Source: Margaritifera margaritifera
Lineage: Eukaryota; Mollusca; Bivalvia; Unionida; Margaritiferidae
NCBI GenBank assembly: GCA_029931535.1
Contig: JAQPZY010001490.1
Coordinates: forward strand, 475,001-539,000
Length of the DNA: 64,000 bases
Direction: 5' to 3'
Shown: positions 38,678 to 51,248 of the stretch, piece after piece
Layout: each line of letters begins with the position of its first letter
How positions within the stretch are numbered: position 1 is the stretch's first letter
Translations under genes and position numbers: made by a program
The notes under the pieces: generated by a model
Database searches by the model: none
Told to the model about the DNA's origin: nothing
Seen by the model: only the letters and a program-made list of their open reading frames with translations

Positions 38678-38919
38678 TATGCCATATTTTGCACCTTAAA
38701 ATCTCTCCCATAAATTTTGCTAGCAGATGTCAAACTTCTCCTTCATCGTATGCGTGCATGATATTCTCGAAATAGAACATTAATATGTATATCATATATT
38801 GCACTTTAAATGCAGATGAGCCCTTGAAAATTTCTGCCATTAATTTTGCTATGAGAAGTCACACTTCTCCGCTCATCTTATGTGTGCATGATGCTCTATC
38901 TCGAAATATGACATTAATA
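38678..38919 (+). repeat. Tandem duplication, unit about 110-130 bp
   Basis: Unit 1 (38678-38786) and unit 2 (38787-38919) share, in order, ATATTTTGCACCTTAAA / ATATATTGCACTTTAAA, AATTTTGCTA, ACTTCTCC, TGTGCATGAT / CGTGCATGAT, CTCGAAATA and ACATTAATA. Unit 2 has extra bases near its start. Confidence 0.85.
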
Positions 38920-39120
38920 GCCAAATAGTAAAACAAAACTATTCTGAGACAGCGTAAACACGTTCGAGTCCTTAATATGTGATAAATAATTTGGTCCTCT
39001 GCGTGATACGCACGATACACACTTCTTTGAAAGTTTTTACACAACTTTGTTGGGCTGATGGCAGCATAACACAGATATGTATTTTACCGGTTTTAGACAG
39101 TTCTTTAAACTTGCTTTCTT

Positions 39121-39255
39121 TCTTTCTTCTATTGTTTATTTCCCCGTCATTTAAACATGTAGGAGTCAAGAATTCTTCTTGACTTTTGTGGTGTTTAGTG
39201 TTTGTTTTGTGGATGTAAATTGTTTTTGAATTTGCGCCGTTATCAAATTGTGTGT

Positions 39256-39354
<99 letters not shown>

Positions 39355-39536
39355 GACACAAAAATGTATAACGGCGCAAATACAAAACAGTTTCCCAACG
39401 TTTCGAGTTAAACAAGCTCTTGGTCAGTTGAATAAATGGCTTTAATACACAAAACAAACACTAAACACAAAATCTAAGAAAGATTCTGGACTCCTATATG
39501 TTAGAATCACGAAGGGGAATTTACAACAAGAGATAT
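39121..39536. repeat. Large imperfect palindrome with (TA)n centre, possible Penelope-like terminal repeat pair
   Basis: The left arm (39121-39258) matches the reverse complement of the right arm (39353-39536). Shared blocks are AGGAGTCnAGAAT, GTTTAGTGTTTGTTTTGTG and TTTGCGCCGTTAT. The centre is a TA run at 39258-39352. The right arm holds an extra stretch (about 39391-39445) absent from the left, which contains the hammerhead-like motif. Inverted terminal-repeat pairs and hammerhead motifs are both known from Penelope-like elements, and relics of that group occur at 36.8 and 46.9 kb; the link is inference. Confidence 0.7.
39397..39427 (-). ncRNA. Degenerate hammerhead-ribozyme-like motif
   Basis: Minus-strand sequence runs CTGACCA, AGAG, a loop, CTC, then GAAACG. 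This follows the type I hammerhead layout CUGANGA - stem II - GAAA, with a three to four base stem and nine-base loop. The catalytic guanine of the first box is C here, so self-cleavage is not expected. The extent of stems I and III was not established. Confidence 0.4.
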
Positions 39537-39539
39537 AAA

Positions 39540-42500
39540 AATAAAAAGTTGGGTAACAATAATAAATGAGTGGGTTATTGTGTCTATCACATAGACAACC
39601 AAAATGTTTTGACCTAATTCCATTCTGCTATTATTTTTCCTGGCAAACATATGATACATATATATGATAAAAGAAATATTTTTAAAAAAACTTTCAGATG
39701 TTTGAAGCCATTTTTGGTTACGAGCCAGACAGTGTCTTGTACTATGCAACATTAATGTGTCTTATATGCGCAATTATATGCAAGACGGATTTTCTTACAT
39801 CTGTTTTACTGGTACATATAAATATTTTAGGGGTAAATCAGTGCAAGTTGGTTCGTATTATATAAAGGCATATAGAATTACTTCAATCAACGAAATATTT
39901 TCAGGGTTACATTTTATACAATCGTTACAGGGCACTTCTGCATTCAATTGTAAAGTTATACCTTATTATCTAATCTCTTTTATCACAGTGTATAAGAGAG
40001 CAGAATTAGTGGCGTCAATGTGCCCTTTGATGAGCAAACCTAGGTAGATGGGCAAAAATACAGCTAATGGTCTGTCGTATATTCTGATGAGATTTCAAGT
40101 GAAAGAAAAGGTAAATAAATACAATCACTTGCTAAAGAATGTATGAACGATCAAACCATTTTAGGTCCATAAATAGATCGATAATATATCACATGACTCA
40201 ATAAAATCAAAATGCTGAATAAGAAATTACCCTTATCTACGAGTAAAGATCTTTTGCAATGCTCGACATGAAAGGTCCCATTGTAGCATGGGAAGTGTAA
40301 GCAATGCCCATTGATAATGTATAAAACTGCATTTTCACAAAGACCTAAATGTCTGGTGCCCCTTTATTTATTGATTCTCATATCAAAGGCATTACTAATA
40401 TTTGCTCAGGTGAAGGATTTATTGCAGAGACAATTTTACAGTTTGTCCACTGCTCAACTTCTGTGATTGATTTCGTTTCGTCAAACTGAGAACACACTTT
40501 ATTTGTATTATGAATATCAAGTTGTATGATTGTTTATTCCATAACACTAAATACACATACACTGTTTATACTTTTTTTCCTTTTTGTTTTTCTAAATCTT
40601 GATGCACTTACACAAGTGTGCATGTTTTGAATGTGTCCTTGGATCAGTCAGTATTATTTTTAAAATTTGAATCTGACTAACGTGTTTGAGTGAATTATGA
40701 AAGGATATCAAATTTCCTTCCTGAGTGTCTACATTATGACTGTCTCAGGCGTTGTTTGTTTCGACTTTGACAGTACTGCTACTACTACTACCACTGTTCA
40801 TCCTCCTCTGCTTTTTCTTCCTCTTCGTCTTTCTCCTCCTCCTTCTACTACTACTACTGATATGACAGTTATGTCTGCTACAGTTATCCTTATCTTAGAC
40901 TTGTAAAACACGCCGTTCAAAAAATAAAAACAAATTGTAAAAGTGATGATGTATTCAAATGTAAAGAAGAATAATTATACCGATCGTTATAATGATCACT
41001 GTTACATCGACAAGAAAAACAATAACATTAACTAAAGCAGCAACGGCGACAACAAGAACAATACTACTACTACTACCACAACAACAACTACTATTACTAA
41101 TATTACTACTACTACTAGTACTAATAATAATAATATTAATAATAACTATGACGATACTAATAAAAATGACCATAGCATTTTATGTAGTGAAAACAATTAT
41201 AAATGACAGGAAGGAAAAAGAAACAAAACCAACACGAACAGCAGAAATATCAAACCAACACGAACACAAACACTGTTACTACTTACTACTACTGCTGCTG
41301 TGTGTACTACTCCTCTTCTTCCTCCTTTATCTACTACTACTGATGATAACGATCATGTTGATAATAAGGGCGATAGTGATGGTGGTGTATTGATTGAGAT
41401 AATGATAGTAATGATTGTCATTTTTGTTGATGACGTTGATGATAGTGATAATGAGTATTTATAACTATGAAGATGTACTCGCCCTACAACTTGTTTGTAT
41501 CCTGAAATCAGGTCTTCTCCTAAGTCACATTGTAATTGTAAGTATGATGTAATATAACCTGGTATTAAATTATTACATACATGTGTATATGTTCATGACA
41601 AACTCTTTTCTGCTATCGGAAATGTATTCAGGCCTGTGACGACACTGCACTTATTCTTATGCGTTCGAAATGTTTGATCAAAGACATTGTATTTTCTTTG
41701 TTAAGGAAACGATATCAATGACATATAAGATGAAAATATAATTTATATGTAACTCAATAAAAACTGTCGAAACACATATCAGATTTCTTAATGTGCAAAA
41801 ACTTGATTGCAGTATTATATGTCTGATATGTGAATAGCATGTTCTTTTGTACTTTTTTTTAGACCAACACGTGTATATTAGTTTAGTAAGATGTTACGAT
41901 AATTACAGCGACGAAATTCACATAAGTTGGTTTTGTGTAATATGGACATAAGCAGTGGTAAACGAGACATTACAATAATGAATTTGATGATGAATTTGTT
42001 AATAGGGGACCATTCCACCATCAAATAAAATATGGTAATGAATTTTGTAACCGTGACAAATCTAGGAAAGAATAAAATAAAGTAAAATCAATTATTAACG
42101 TAACGGATTGTCATCGCTGATTATGGTTTAAGTTTCTGCCACTTTCTCTCACTCATAAGTGATTCTAAAAAGAGAATAAAGTAACATGCTCAGAGTCTAA
42201 TTCCGCCTTTTCTTAAAATATATAGTTCGTACTTGATAGAAGAAGTATTACAACATGATACTGCTAAAAATATAAGCAATGATAAGTAAGAATTGTTTTC
42301 ATTTATAGCCCTAATGTAGTCTATTGGCGTGAGTAGACAGAGAATATTGCTGGAAAATTCACTTTTAACGGCATTGTTTGATGTAACATTTGAGTGGTAG
42401 TGATCTTGAACATTGATATCGGTCAAGCTGACGAGTTTGCTCTAAATTTACTGGGTGACGGATTATACTCTAAATTAAGACAAAGAAGCATCTAAAATGT

Positions 42501-43300
42501 TATTTCAAGTTCATATGGGTTTCCGGTGACTAGTCAATTGTACTGAAATACATTTAAAGGCAGCTTAGTTGTCGGAATCTGTAAAGCACATACCACAGTG
42601 TAAAATGTACAACGCATTTAACACTTGAAAATCTGCTATAATTCGCGATGATGGGTACCTATAACAACAGACGAAGAGGACAAATGCATAAAATTCACGT
42701 CTTGTAAGGGAAATACTACTATAACCACTTTTATTTTATTTTTATTTATTTTAATTTTTTTTTTAATTCATTTTCTATTACTGAGCATATAAAATTAAAT
42801 TTATAAAAAAGGAAATAATTTATATCTGGCTATTGTCCCTTTTTTCCTTCTGTGAAATAGATTCTGGATGAAGGCAACTATGAAGTGAATTTTTCATTAG
42901 GAATTAAAATAAGATACTATATGCGGAACAGAATAATAAGATATATGTATTTTGCTTCTATTGACAAACTGCTATATTGTATTTTTAAAACAGGAATCTA
43001 GCAGAAAACGAGGACATATTGTTTGCAATGGTTTTGAAATATTGAGGTCGGAAAAGCAAAATCATTTATTTTTTATTTAAAAAAGCCAAGCACAAAACTA
43101 TTTCAAACAAATTCATTAAATATCATTTGAATTATACATGTGTTATGATCTCACGTCATCGATTTAGTTTTGCTCATTTTGAGAAGTTTATTTGATTTAA
43201 GATCTCTGATTAAGCTACACCATTGTGTCAGTTATGCAATAATGACATCATGCCTCCACATTTTGGAAAAACCTGATATAGAATTGCATAATTGCTATTG
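39540..43300. other. No supportable gene
   Basis: AT-rich with triplet-rich DNA at 40.77-40.86 and 41.04-41.40 kb. Frames such as 39757-40047 and 40992-41393 have no recognisable features. Confidence 0.6.
41040..41400 (+). repeat. Triplet-rich low-complexity DNA (ACT/ATA/GAT)
   Basis: Degenerate trinucleotides dominate, with a unique patch around 41170-41270. The Leu-rich or Ser-rich open frames here follow from composition. Confidence 0.9.
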
Positions 43301-43310
43301 TACTCCTCTA

Positions 43311-43735
43311 ACATCTGTCTAGATCAGCATGACAGACAGCAGCTGTGTGATAAAGAACACTGTTTGGGACGTTATCCTTTGTCATTCTGAAAAAAGTACA
43401 CATAGTCTGATGAAGTGTGCACTCACACGCACGTGTCGGCTATTACAAATTTAAAAAAAAAATTATATGAGCAGATGTGAAGTAGAAAAAACGCACTATT
43501 TAGAGTGCAAGTACTATCTGTGTTACTTAAGCAATCCATAATATTGAAGAACGTGTTTATTCCACTTGAATTGACAATGTTGTTATTTTTTTAATTTATA
43601 AAACAAATGAAAAGAACTTTTTAGCGTTGTTACCAGGAAATCGATATCGCTGTTAGTAATGCGTTTAAACTTCACGTGCAATTTTCGACAATACAAGTAT
43701 ACAATTAATTCATGAATCACTCCACTGTAAATTAA
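43311..43735 (+). repeat. Dispersed ~430-bp repeat, copy 1
   Basis: Shares with 46482-46900, in the same order: CATCTGTCTA, CAGCTG..GATAA, GTCTGATG-AGTGTGCACT, a TTTAGAGTG block, an AATTTATAAA-like block, CGATATC and ACAATTAA. Both copies are plus oriented. No coding capacity seen; unclassified. Confidence 0.6.
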
Positions 43736-43820
43736 TACCTTCTCGTAATCAGTACGTTTGAGTATGTATCCCATTTTTTTTGCACCTGTGCGATAAAAGC
43801 GGCATATATTTGAATTAGTC

Positions 43821-43826
43821 ATGTGT

Positions 43827-43857
<31 letters not shown>
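43821..43857 (+). repeat. (TG)n microsatellite
   Basis: TG run with one TA interruption. Confidence 0.97.
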
Positions 43858-43862
<5 letters not shown>

Positions 43863-45510
43863 TTTTTTTATAGATAATAACATAATAACATCAATTTTGT
43901 CATTACAAATACATGTAGGCTATTGTAACGGGCACTAGATACTATATCTTTTTCAAAACTCATACATACGTTTCTTGAGTACGTTAGACTTTTTTGCTAT
44001 TTTTAGTTGTATGTTTAAAATAAACAAAATTTGCAATCAGTATAAACGTGAAACATACCTGATGTCACAGTTTCAGTAAGATAGCCAAATCCTATAAAGT
44101 TTTGTTTAGAGTAGGTTTGACTTTTTAAGGAGTTTCAAAGTGTTGTGTGTTACGTGCATACTTGTTTTAATATTTCATGATGTGCAATAGATTACTCATG
44201 GGAGTTCATCCTATTGTCTTCAGGAATGTTGTTTCATTTGTCCTCTATAAAGCTGTACTTTTAAATCTATAAATAAACACTATATGAATTGGACCTATAT
44301 GCTTAGAAATACCTTGAGTTGTTAGTAGAATAAATATGTACACGTATCCAAATCTGGGTCCCAAACAGCGGCACACGGTGGCTCCAACATAGAAATGATG
44401 GATAACAGGGTCAGTCTTATCAATCAAGACAAATTTGTATGGCAAGTTATTTTAGTATCCATAATATGTGATAAGAAATGAGCTTGAACGTTTTGCTTCA
44501 TTCAATATATAGTTTTTATCTCCTACTAATCCGGGCTTAGTCATTTACATATAAGTAACCAAGCCGATTTAATGTGCATGCAATGCCGACACACGTAATC
44601 ACATATTTTTACAATGATTACTGCATATAGCTTTAACCACCAAAGCACTATTGCTTCCATGATTGGCATTATAAGATGACACTCCTTATCAGGTATTTGA
44701 AAAATGTTTTTTCATAAGTATTTGTATTACAGAAATGACATAATACTCTTCCTAAATATGTCAGGAATTCATTCGTAAATTTTTGTTCCAGAGTGGTAAA
44801 AGGGCACTTTACTGTTATATAATGCAATAACTGCCTCTAACTTGATGGTACTGCTAAAGATTTTTCTTTGACAGAACAATTTAAGCATTTATGCCAGCAA
44901 TATGTGAACAGACCCAATACAACAAATGTATGCATTTACCTCATAATTGGCGGTATAAGTCTACAATATTTTCTTCGAAAGACACAAATACTGAAGGGAA
45001 CTAAGAATGACCTAACGGCTGTTTGTCGATGAAAATAATAATTGAAACAATTCATTTTAACAAAGATTTATTGAACATAAACGCTTAAAGAACAATATTG
45101 TTTGCATGTCCCTCCACGTTTTGCGGAAGAGCATTGTCTGTGAAAAGTATCATAAAGATGAAAAATTATTAGCTGAGATCATATTCACGGCACTACTTGC
45201 TTTTATGTGTACATACAAGGTTTTGAATTTAAGATAGTCAACATGTCATTTATCATTTGACCGAAGAGTTTTTTTAAATTAGTTTTCCTTATGATTACCG
45301 TGTGGTTTTGCAGGAATTATATGTAATTGAGTACAATAAACGATATGAAAAGCTTTGCATAATTATGGCCTTAACATTGAAAAGTACTGAAATGAGTACT
45401 CTGAGTAACATCTGCTTCTAATCTTTATAAATAGGCGCATGTTATATAAAAATTGCGAAATTTAGGATTCCACAGTCAGTATAAATATAAGTGTTGATAT
45501 AGAGTTCGTC

Positions 45511-45975
45511 TGCGGTTGCACAGTCGTTATCAGCCGAGTTCCCATCCTTCTCCGTGTGTTTCGCCCCTGCCTGTCTGTGTTGGCTGTCAGTTCTTTTCTT
45601 CATGCCTCCGCCACATCGAACGTGACGCTCTTTCTGCTGCCTTGCTCGGTGTCTGCAGCGATGTTCCCGTGCTCTTTCCTCTTATTCCAAGTGCACTGAG
45701 CATCCTTCAGGTCGACTGAGCAGGAAACCCCCTGCATACTACTTAAACCGTGAGGAGCCAAGTTTTCCATCATTTTTCTCTGCAGCTGTCTACCAGTTCC
45801 TATTATTTCTCCAACCTCCTTTCATATACCTCTTCCGTTGCTTCTTCCCATTGGACGGTGAGTTCCACCAAGAAATACTCTTTACAGTCTCAGACAATAT
45901 TACGATGTCTGGACGAAGTGATGTCTGCACAACTTCCAGGAAGTTTAGTTTTTTCTCCAGTTTTACTCTCATCTC
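45511..45975 (-). pseudogene. Relic of a transposable-element protein with PD-(D/E)XK-like motif
   Basis: The minus strand reads KPWEMRVKLEKKLNF, then TSLRPDIVILSETVKSI, a frameshift, then YFLVELTVQWEEATEEVYER, VVCRGFPAQST, LGIRG and SKAAERASRSMWRR. The succession R-P-D-I-V ... V-E-L-T-V-P-W-E ... Y-E-R-K ... C-R-G-F ... L-G-I-x-G is one I know from proteins of metazoan mobile elements, usually beyond a reverse transcriptase. The spacing of D and E-L-T suggests a restriction-enzyme-like fold. Stops and at least one frameshift mark it as dead. GC content is well above the flanks. The host element is not identified. Confidence 0.6.
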
Positions 45976-46481
45976 CCACGGCTTTGCTTCTTGGAATAAA
46001 TGTAAACTTTATAAACTGAAAGGTAAATATCTGCTCAAACTCCTTTGTAAAGTATTGATATTATCAGTTCTCGGATTGTACTCCCTTAAAAAAGAACACC
46101 ATTTTGCTGTTGGTTAGTAGAGAAATGGTGAGTAAGAAAACGCTATATTTTCACTTGTATTCAGGAGAAAGTTTTCAATGATTTTGTAAAAGTAACTAAA
46201 CAAAAAATTGCGATGAGAATATCTCTGAAACCAAATATATTTCATTGATCAACATCGATGAGAGAAACAATCTGAGATTTGCAGTAGACTTTGCAACTAT
46301 TGGTAAAAAATAAAATGGTCAATAACATACAGTTTAGTATAAACAATAGAACATATACACTGGTTTAATTCAAGCAATTCATAAATTAATAATCGGTTTC
46401 TAGAAATTATGAAGCTTTGACCATTTATTTCTAAACCGAAATAACTTGAAAATAATGTCTGGAAGACACGCATATTAGTAT

Positions 46482-46900
46482 ACATCTGTCTACATTAGCA
46501 CAACAGCTGCGCGATAAGGTACAATTTCGTCATTCTATATCAGCCAGGACATTACAACCAGGTTATATTTTGTGATATTACGCATTGTCTGATGCAGTGT
46601 GCACTGACTAGCATGTGTTAGTTAAGAAAACACAGCTGAGACTTAAAATAAAAACACACAATTTAGAGTGATCTGTGTTTCTTTGCCAATACCAATTGTT
46701 TTAATAATGTACTCTTATTAAAATTGTATTAACTATCTGTAATAATATTTCGCAGTCTAGTTTTAGAAATTCATAAAATGTGCTAGAAGAACATTCTTGC
46801 GCTTCCTACCGATATCTCAATAATGTGTTCAAAATTATGCATAATCTCAGACAATAGAGTTTTACAATTAACGCATTAAACGCTCAACTGTCAAAAACAT
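46482..46900 (+). repeat. Dispersed ~430-bp repeat, copy 2
   Basis: Partner of 43311-43735; the most obvious shared block is GTCTGATGCAGTGTGCACT against GTCTGATGAAGTGTGCACT. It directly precedes the Penelope-like fragment at 46.9 kb. Confidence 0.6.
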
Positions 46901-46939
46901 TACCCATGCGTAATCGATAAGGTTGAAAATGAATTGCAT

Positions 46940-47440
46940 TTTCTGCAATAATTTTCTGCGTGTATTTGCATAAGGAATATTGTTAGACCTTCTTTGCTGC
47001 CTCTGCAAATTTGATGCGACAATGAATCATTCCAACAAAGGTCTGATGAGTTTTCTGAATATGTGATGAACCGCGGCTACGATAAAGACCCTAATAGCGG
47101 AAGCAACAACGAAGGCCGAAAAAAGAAAAACCGCAGTGACATCTTAAAATATAGAGAAAAAGAAACAGTTGATCAGATACTATTTATCATGATATATCAC
47201 CCAAAGCAACCCAAAAGTATGTCAAATCATCCAGAAACACTGGCTAATCGTGAAATCGTGTGACACACTAAAGTTAATACTCCCGAAAAACCAGGACTAG
47301 CCTATCGCAGACGGAAAAGCCTCAGAGACATCCTAGTCAAAACAAAGTTAACGCCAATCACAAGCCAAGACAATACTGGCACATCTGGACCCGGTGGTGG
47401 TGCAAAACATATCAACATATGATAGAGTCAAACACATTCA
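46940..47440 (+). mobile_element. Penelope-like element fragment (region between RT and GIY-YIG)
   Basis: Plus-strand translation gives SFQQRSDEFSEYVMNRGYDK, then KKKNRSDILKYREKE, ILFIMIYHPKQPKS and, past a stop at 47261, KPGLAYRRRKSLRDILVKTK. Penelope-like proteins carry the same succession after the polymerase: an L-x-x-R-G-Y segment, a basic linker, a V-x-Y-H-P block and R-R-P-x-x-L-x-D-x-L-V. The open part is 47063-47263. The polymerase itself is not found upstream and no GIY-YIG domain follows within a kilobase, so it is a fragment. It need not come from the same insertion as the 36.8 kb piece. Confidence 0.6.
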
Positions 47441-47539
47441 CTAGCGATGTGAGGAGAGCAAAAGTGAACGTGCATTATCCAACCAAAACATGAAAAACAG
47501 AGAATGTCACAATTCAATGTCACAATATGTGTGAAAATC

Positions 47540-47880
47540 AATTATGCTTGTTGATGAACCATATATCAATCATACATCCATCATACTTGTTGATGAACAA
47601 TATATCAATCGTACTTGTGTATAACTTTCATACATGGATAATATCATGTTAATAGATCCACATGTTAACCATACTTGTTTATAATTCCATATATTAATCA
47701 TAGTTGGCGATAGTTCCATACGCTGAATATATTCGTTCATAAACTGGATTATTTGTGCTTCTTTGCTAACATTTCATGCTTAGATCTGTTCCATTTAGCA
47801 ACAATATTATTTTCTTATGTCCATTATTGAACTTTGTGCGCATCATTGTTATATCCATTGTTGGACTTCATGCGATAAAG
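47540..47880 (+). repeat. Degenerate minisatellite, unit about 28-36 bp
   Basis: ACTTGTTGATGAACCATATA and ACTTGTTGATGAACAATATA followed by TCAATC, then weaker versions (ACTTGTTTATAATTCCATAT) to about 47750; a second duplicated pair (TCCATTATTGAACTT / TCCATTGTTGGACTT) covers 47818-47880. Confidence 0.65.
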
Positions 47881-48254
47881 TAAGGTGTCAGATTCATTAT
47901 AAATCAACATCTAATTCACATAATTGCGTTTAGTGCTTTCGCTTGATCCAATCCGACCCGGCTTCAATCATGTTACATAAATTATATTTCTATTAGATCC
48001 ATAATCATATAAAATGTAAATTCAAAGTTTTATTTTGTGTTTATTGTTTGTCTCGTTTGTCTCTGTTTTGTAGATGCCTTTGACAAAGACTCAGTTACAG
48101 TCGAAAACGCTTTGGCTAGTTTAAAAAGCTAGTTTTGCACTGTTTCTTGTCACCTTTTTACAAGTATCTTAGTCAATCCCTGACACACTCGATCCATTGC
48201 TGATCAAGACCACTATAAACGATTTTTATTCGACATACGATTTGTGTTCTTTAT

Positions 48255-48258
<4 letters not shown>

Positions 48259-48319
<61 letters not shown>
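48259..48319 (+). repeat. (TA)n microsatellite
   Basis: Pure AT/TA run, followed by GGGTGGGGTGGGG. Confidence 0.98.
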
Positions 48320-48323
<4 letters not shown>

Positions 48324-50483
48324 GGGGTGGGGTGTTAATGATTGTTTAAGATAATAACAGAAATATGGGGTACATAAACATGTTGGATATCTCATCAGGC
48401 ACTAGCTCCTGTAACCTTTCCAAAAGTCAAATATACATATACGGGCTGTCGCTACTGCCATCAAGTGCACAACAAATGTCTAGGAATATGTAATTTCTTG
48501 AGATGTAAGGAAGGGGGAGGGGTAAGAGAGACAAGGTGCAGAAGAATGAGCAAAATGAAATTGTCCTAAATATTGAGACAATGTTCTTTGTATGTGTGAG
48601 CAAATAGAAAATGAAACAATAGTTTTATCTGAAACGTGTTGTCCTTCGTGCCAAGCCTCTTTGTACCCGTTATATAGTATTTACTCAGAGACACATCTAC
48701 TGCTGCTGCCTTCATATGTGTATTTGCCATAATCGCTTAAGTGGTTTAAATATGAGATCACCCGTCTACATAACTTTCCGAATCTTGTTTAATTTAAGAT
48801 GTTTTCTCATTTCAACCTGAAAGAATGAATTTGAGAAAACAAGTGACTTGATAGTCCAAAACTCTGTATCTATTAAAAGGTTTCATTTTTGCGTTGCAGA
48901 TTGAAATACAAAATTTTCTTTAGCTTCGTATATATCATTTCGAATGATTCAGAACTATATGCATGCTTTCACTTAGGTCGTTCATAGGTTCACAATCCTT
49001 TTTCTTTGCGTTGAACACTCTAGCTCTCTCAGATAAAGCTTGAGTAAAGCTGCTTATGGGTTGCTTTAGTTTAAAGAGTTCACCAAATAATTGCACATCA
49101 AACTTCTCACAGAAGAACAAAAACGGTACAGCTTTAGCTCTACTACTTCATTTCTTTCCATGTTTGTACATACATTATTTTTTTCTCAACCAGAGAGGTA
49201 ATTTTAGCATTCACAAAAATGGTGTGTATGTGATTTCATTTTAACTCTTTTATGTTGATAAATGAACCCTGTTTGATTCAACCGAAATTTATCAAAGGAA
49301 TACCTTTATTGAATTAAAGCTTGTTGACAGTGTTAAAAGCGTAAGATCTAGAGCTTTAATGCCCTCGTTAGAAACAATAATGCAGTTGTCAATAGCATTG
49401 CACATTATAAAGTTTCATAGAAAGTCTTTCAGATTAAACATTCAGATGAACAAGTAGCGCTCATTATTGTTAAGTTCACACCTGTTACTTGTATGCTTCA
49501 TATATTTTTGACAATTGAAGTAAACGTAACAACAACTGTAGTTTCGTTAAGAGTCTAACAGATTCTTTAATACCCTTGACCAGAACCCTAAAATGTAAGT
49601 AACCCGGAGTGTAATAAATGTTTGCTTTTGTAAGTAGGTCCTGTAATTGTTTAAGAGATCTCCTTTTTTTTCTTCAAACATTCCTGCTGTAACTTGTATT
49701 CTTGTCAAACCGTCTTCGATTGTGTCCTTGAATGATTTGCGTAACCTGTTTCACCGTCAACAGTCGTGATTACAAATGTTAGATCCAAAGCCATGAGCAA
49801 TTCCCAATGACTTCAGATTACATCCTACTTTGCTAAAAATTTTAATTCTAACATCATTTGTCTTAAACGTCACCATAAGTGTTTGAAGGTGACTTTGTTA
49901 CAGGGACCTTCATATAGTGTCCAATTTTATCAAAACGTATACTTCCCTTTAGATACAATGAAGCATCAGTCTTTTTGACAATACCTTGTACAACTAAGAT
50001 TCAGTTTGAATTGTTCTACTTTTTCAGCTATTGTGTCGAGATCTTAAGCAGACAAATATACATTAAACAGCAAATATGTATTTGTCTCGGTGTTAACATA
50101 GCTAAACCTTCAATGTTAACTATACCATTAACCGGTGAACTCGTTGTATACTAGTTTATATTGTCACCAAATATATCTTAAACCGATTAGAGTTCAGCGT
50201 CTCAATGAGTATGATTCTTATATACATTAACTCTTAAAAGTCACTTCAACTGCCTTGACAAGCAAAATCTTTTAAAATATATATTTGTATGTTGATACTC
50301 TTAAAATTCAATTCTTTTGCAAATGGCAAGCGGTTGGTGTCTGTCATTCTTTGTTTTATTCTGTAAATTTTAATATTTTAAAAATCAAAAATATATGAGT
50401 GGATCAGCGCTGTCAAATACCCAACTACTAAATATCCGTTGTATCTTCAACTTTGTGCCTGCTGGGGATCATGCGCATGTATG

Positions 50484-50485
<2 letters not shown>

Positions 50486-50574
<89 letters not shown>
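50486..50574 (+). repeat. (TA)n microsatellite
   Basis: Pure TA run of about 44 units. Confidence 0.98.
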
Positions 50575-50579
<5 letters not shown>

Positions 50580-51230
50580 ACCATTCAGAGAAATATGTTA
50601 CTATAAAATCCAGGTACAGTCCAGCTACACAATGATAGCGAGGTCATAGCAATATGAAGTAATATTCTGGGTCTGCTTAGTTATAAATAGTTTTCTCCAT
50701 TGAGTTGTCGGAATAAACGCATGATAAGATGAACATCTACTAAAATTGTTAACCCAGTTCTAACAGTATCACTTCTACTTGACATACTTTAGTGTTACTT
50801 ACCACCACATAACCTTTAATCTCGCTGTTCATTTTGGCTGCATAATGACACAATCAAAATTGTACCTATGTATATATACCTTTAAAAGAGATCTGCTTAA
50901 AATAAAAAATGTGTATAGGCTGTGGGAGTTTGACTTCTTGATATTTGATATTACACATGTACCAATATATAATCATCACAAGGTTGCGACGTACGATAGA
51001 GTCCCCAATGTATAGGTCCTCGAAGTTTCAGTTATAAAGACTGGAGTGGGGTTTCTAAGCGATTGTTTACACTTTCTCCTTTTTATACTCGATAGTTCTA
51101 TATCATAATTGACGAATCCACAAGCTCCACCTACGTAACACCAAACATGTCAGTCGTCACGCCTTGTTTAGTCCACACTCCAATGGATCGTTAAGCACTC
51201 TTAAACCGGGGTATGTTTAATTTATTGAGT

Positions 51231-51248
51231 CGGGGGGGGGGGGGGGGG
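51231..51248 (+). repeat. Poly-G tract
   Basis: About 17 consecutive G after CG; a possible quadruplex former and a likely indel-error site in assembly. Confidence 0.9.

Noticed and set aside
41040..41393. Leu-rich frames resembling membrane segments
   Set aside because: The DNA is triplet-rich low-complexity sequence, open on both strands.
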